Of a DNA stretch of 64,000 nucleotides, positions 61,937 to 64,000 are shown piece by piece. The notes under the pieces are model-generated. The model saw nothing but the letters and a program-made list of their open reading frames with translations. It was not told the origin of the DNA and made no database searches. The stretch is from Christiangramia fulva (GTDB lineage Bacteria > Bacteroidota > Bacteroidia > Flavobacteriales > Flavobacteriaceae), in assembly GCF_003024155.1 (NCBI RefSeq), contig NZ_CP028136.1, forward strand, positions 1,984,001-2,048,000. Direction: 5' to 3'. The translations under genes and the position numbers were made by a program. Position 1 is the stretch's first letter. Every line of letters begins with the position of its first letter.

Positions 61937-62347
61937 TTAGAAATTTAGCGGGATGGTGTACTTGATTGCCACAGGTTTGCCGCCGCGCATACCGGGTTTC
62001 ATAATGGGCATTGCCTCCACCATTTTTTTTACTTCGGCATTGATTTCAGGGTGTTTGCCTTCAATCGATTTTACCACGGCCTTTCCTTTTTCATTGATTT
62101 CAAGAGAAACGGTAGCTTTGCCGCGAATATATTCTCCCTTATCGTTCTTCGGATATTTATAGGTTTTTTTCAGATGCTGCATAAACATCTTGTTAAAACA
62201 CTCGTCTTTATCACTGTTATTTTCGCAGCCCGGCCATACAGGGGTAGTTTCTTTAATAGTGATAGTGTTTCCCTCGACTTTTACGCCTTCCTGCGCAAAG
62301 GCCTGAATACCGATAAAGACAAAGAATATTAAAAATAGCTTTTTCAT
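61937..62347 (-). CDS. secreted TonB C-terminal-domain protein (paralog 1)
   Basis: 136 aa. Signal peptide LFLIFFVFIGIQAFAQ (about 4-19), no membrane anchor or proline-rich spacer. PVWPGCEN (about 35-42), then the TonB_C fold: GKATVSLEINEKGKAVVKSI and GGKPVAIKYTIPLNF. Classical TonB needs an inner-membrane anchor; these flavobacterial secreted forms have other, unproven roles. Paralog 2 begins 46 bp upstream. Confidence 0.85.
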   Translation of the reverse strand: MKKLFLIFFVFIGIQAFAQEGVKVEGNTITIKETTPVWPGCENNSDKDECFNKMFMQHLKKTYKYPKNDKGEYIRGKATVSLEINEKGKAVVKSIEGKHPEINAEVKKMVEAMPIMKPGMRGGKPVAIKYTIPLNF

Positions 62348-62392
62348 AGTTTAAAAATTAGGTTTGGGGCAATGGCCTTTCGGCCGGGTTAA

Positions 62393-62770
62393 TTAAAAAT
62401 TAAATGAAAGGGTGAACTCCCTGTCGTCCGGCTCACCATTCAGGGTTCCGGGTTTCATTTTTGGGATTTTCTGAAGCATTTCTTTAGCGGCCTGGTTCAC
62501 GGCAGGATTTTTACCCGTAACTTCATTTACAACAACCTCCCCATTTTTTTGAATTGTAAAAGTTACTTTCACTTTTCCTCTTTCGTATTGCCCCTGGTCG
62601 TTCTTGGGATATACATATTTCGCCCTTACGTGTTGGGAAAGTTTTTGGTTAAAACATTTTTTTACATTTTTGGCATTTTCACAGCCCGGCCAGACGGGTG
62701 ATTTTTGTTGTGCATTGGCAAGGCTGAGCCCACCTAGTAAAAAACATGTAATAACTAATAATTTCTTCAT
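62393..62770 (-). CDS. secreted TonB C-terminal-domain protein (paralog 2)
   Basis: 125 aa. Signal peptide LVITCFLLGGLSLANAQ (about 4-20), then PVWPGCEN (about 25-32) and the domain to FTLSFNF. It has a CF..KL.QHV pattern shared with paralog 1, with two Cys (CEN and CFN) likely disulfide-bonded in the periplasm. Together with paralog 1 it looks like a tandem duplication. Confidence 0.85.
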   Translation of the reverse strand: MKKLLVITCFLLGGLSLANAQQKSPVWPGCENAKNVKKCFNQKLSQHVRAKYVYPKNDQGQYERGKVKVTFTIQKNGEVVVNEVTGKNPAVNQAAKEMLQKIPKMKPGTLNGEPDDREFTLSFNF

Positions 62771-62794
62771 GGTAATAAAAATTTAAAATTAGAA

Positions 62795-63619
62795 TTAAAC
62801 AGCCACACTGGCTTTAATGCCAGGATGCGGATCATAATTTTCTAATTTAAAATCTTCAAACTTAAAATCAAAAATATCTTTGACTTTTGGGTTTAATTTC
62901 ATCGTTGGGAGCGGTTTTGGGGTTCTGCTTAGCTGAAGTTTTACCTGCTCCATATGGTTGCTGTAAATGTGTACATCGCCGAAAGTATGAACAAAATCTC
63001 CGGCCTCATAACCGCAAACCTGTGCCATCATCATTGTTAGTAGCGCATAAGAGGCAATGTTGAAAGGCACCCCGAGGAATACATCGGCACTGCGTTGGTA
63101 GAGCTGACAGGATAGTTTTCCATCGGCTACATAAAATTGAAAAAAGGCGTGACAGGGTGGGAGGGCAGCTTTCCCGTTAGCCACATTTTCTGAAAAAGAT
63201 TTTGAAGTATCAGGTAACACCGAGGGATTCCATGCCGATACCAGCATGCGCCGGCTATTGGGATTTTTTTTAAGCGTTTCAATTACCTCACTGATCTGGT
63301 CAATCTCTTCGCTGTTCCAATTTCGCCACTGATGGCCATAAATCGGTCCCAGATTTCCATTTTCATCGGCCCATTCGTTCCAGATGCGAACCCCGTTTTC
63401 CTGAAGGTATTTCACATTTGTGTCGCCTTTCAGGAACCATAACAATTCGTAAATGATAGATTTCAGGTGTAATTTTTTCGTGGTGACCATGGGGAAACCT
63501 TCGCTAAGGTCGAAGCGCATCTGGTAACCAAAAAGGCTTCTTGTTCCTGTGCCGGTACGATCTCCTTTATCGGTTCCGTTTTCAAGTACATGCTTAAGAA
63601 GTTCGTGATATTGTTTCAT
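62795..63619 (-). CDS. thyA: thymidylate synthase
   Basis: 274 aa, ThyA type. Catalytic Cys in [11 protein letters not shown] (about 156), [16 protein letters not shown], and [12 protein letters not shown] with the dUMP phosphate Arg. It methylates dUMP with methylene-THF and makes dihydrofolate, which FolA (56757) recycles. It is separated from the TonB-domain gene upstream of its stop by 24 bp. Confidence 0.97.
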   Translation of the reverse strand: MKQYHELLKHVLENGTDKGDRTGTGTRSLFGYQMRFDLSEGFPMVTTKKLHLKSIIYELLWFLKGDTNVKYLQENGVRIWNEWADENGNLGPIYGHQWRNWNSEEIDQISEVIETLKKNPNSRRMLVSAWNPSVLPDTSKSFSENVANGKAALPPCHAFFQFYVADGKLSCQLYQRSADVFLGVPFNIASYALLTMMMAQVCGYEAGDFVHTFGDVHIYSNHMEQVKLQLSRTPKPLPTMKLNPKVKDIFDFKFEDFKLENYDPHPGIKASVAV

Positions 63620-63706
63620 TTTTTATGCTGTTATTTTAAAGTGAACCAGTTGCGATGCCAAATTCACTTCGGGAGTTCTAAAAATTTGATATGCAGACTA
63701 AAATAG

Positions 63707-63737
63707 AAAAACAGCATCGATTATGGATGCTGTTTTT
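63707..63737. terminator. hairpin terminator
   Basis: AAAAACAGCATC / GATGCTGTTTTTT stem; between thyA and the nucleoside transporter, usable in either direction. Confidence 0.85.
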
Positions 63738-63781
63738 TATTCAACTTATCAATAGTTTTTCAACTTTTTGAATTTAGTATA

Positions 63782-63809
63782 ACTCAATACTCAATACTCA
63801 ATACTCAAT
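63782..63809. repeat. 7-bp tandem repeat (ACTCAAT)x4
   Basis: Four perfect units plus a partial one, ending 5 bp from the stop codon of the transporter gene. Confidence 0.9.
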
Positions 63810-63814
63810 ACTAT

Positions 63815-64000
63815 TTATCCAATGATCATTCCCGCGATAGTTGCAGAAAGCAGGGATGCAATTGTCCCTCCTATCAGAGCTTTCATACCAAATTCTGAAA
63901 GTGTTTTTCTTTGGCCCGGAGCGAGAGAGCCAATTCCACCAATCTGTATACCAATGGAAGCGAAATTTGCGAATCCGCACAACATATAAGTAGCCATTAT
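63815..64000 (-). CDS. concentrative nucleoside transporter, C-terminal end
   Basis: 62 codons remain in the window; the gene continues past its right edge. MLCGFANFASIGIQIGGIGS is the conserved C-terminal signature of NupC/CNT carriers, followed by a last TM helix (IGGTIASLLSATIAGMIIG). A Na+ or H+-linked nucleoside importer at the inner membrane. The nearby thyA suits a nucleotide-salvage context. Confidence 0.85.
   Translation of the reverse strand: MMATYMLCGFANFASIGIQIGGIGSLAPGQRKTLSEFGMKALIGGTIASLLSATIAGMIIG

Overview
The window looks like the chromosome of a marine-type Flavobacteriaceae (Bacteroidetes), possibly near Christiangramia/Gramella or Salegentibacter; the genus is a guess. 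The reasons are several TAnnTTTG-type -7 promoter boxes, A-rich leaders without Shine-Dalgarno motifs, seven DUF6090-type membrane proteins, SusC/TonB-style outer-membrane receptors, secreted TonB-domain proteins, and a dense set of dispersed palindromes.

Layout. 1-16 kb: the end of a tricorn-type S41 peptidase, three tandem DUF6090 paralogs, a GIY-YIG gene with a duplicated DUF6090 leader behind it, a TonB-receptor operon with a small lipoprotein, an ABC exporter, an esterase, a double-ATPase ABC protein, then four more DUF6090 paralogs (the last frameshifted). 15.7-21.6 kb: a CPBP protease, mutS, tRNA-Gly and tRNA-Leu among broken tRNA copies, and a DUF1566 lipoprotein. 22-37 kb: an accessory island. 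It holds a type I restriction-modification locus (hsdR and hsdS intact, hsdM split into two pieces about 3.7 kb apart), a second truncated hsdR, an IS256-family element, a REP-associated transposase (RAYT) with at least five REP-like palindromes, and between hsdM and hsdS a three-gene TAATG-coupled cassette (pentapeptide/TM protein, minimal nucleotidyltransferase, 100-aa helical protein) plus a TM/coiled-coil protein. The cassette is the best candidate for an undescribed system.

37-48 kb: BLUF photoreceptor, universal stress protein, and a LytS/LytTR two-component pair divergent from an outer-membrane beta-barrel protein. A paralog of that protein lies 4 kb further, behind an amidohydrolase. 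Both barrel genes carry the same pair of 12-bp direct repeats, 21 bp apart and at the same distance from the presumed promoter, which are probable LytTR operators. 48-64 kb: mostly core genes: P1B-4 metal ATPase, S24 repressor with a palindromic operator, waaA, a DegT aminotransferase, fabD, folA/thyA, a fructosamine-kinase-like gene, egtB-egtD for ergothioneine with a nearby class V PLP enzyme, two secreted TonB-domain proteins, and the end of a nucleoside transporter.

Two themes recur. Dispersed palindromes sit at the edges of gene fragments (universal stress protein, GIY-YIG, DUF4145, hsdM). Tiny perfect palindromes of 13-20 bp replace the hairpin loops of larger inverted repeats and even of tRNA remnants.
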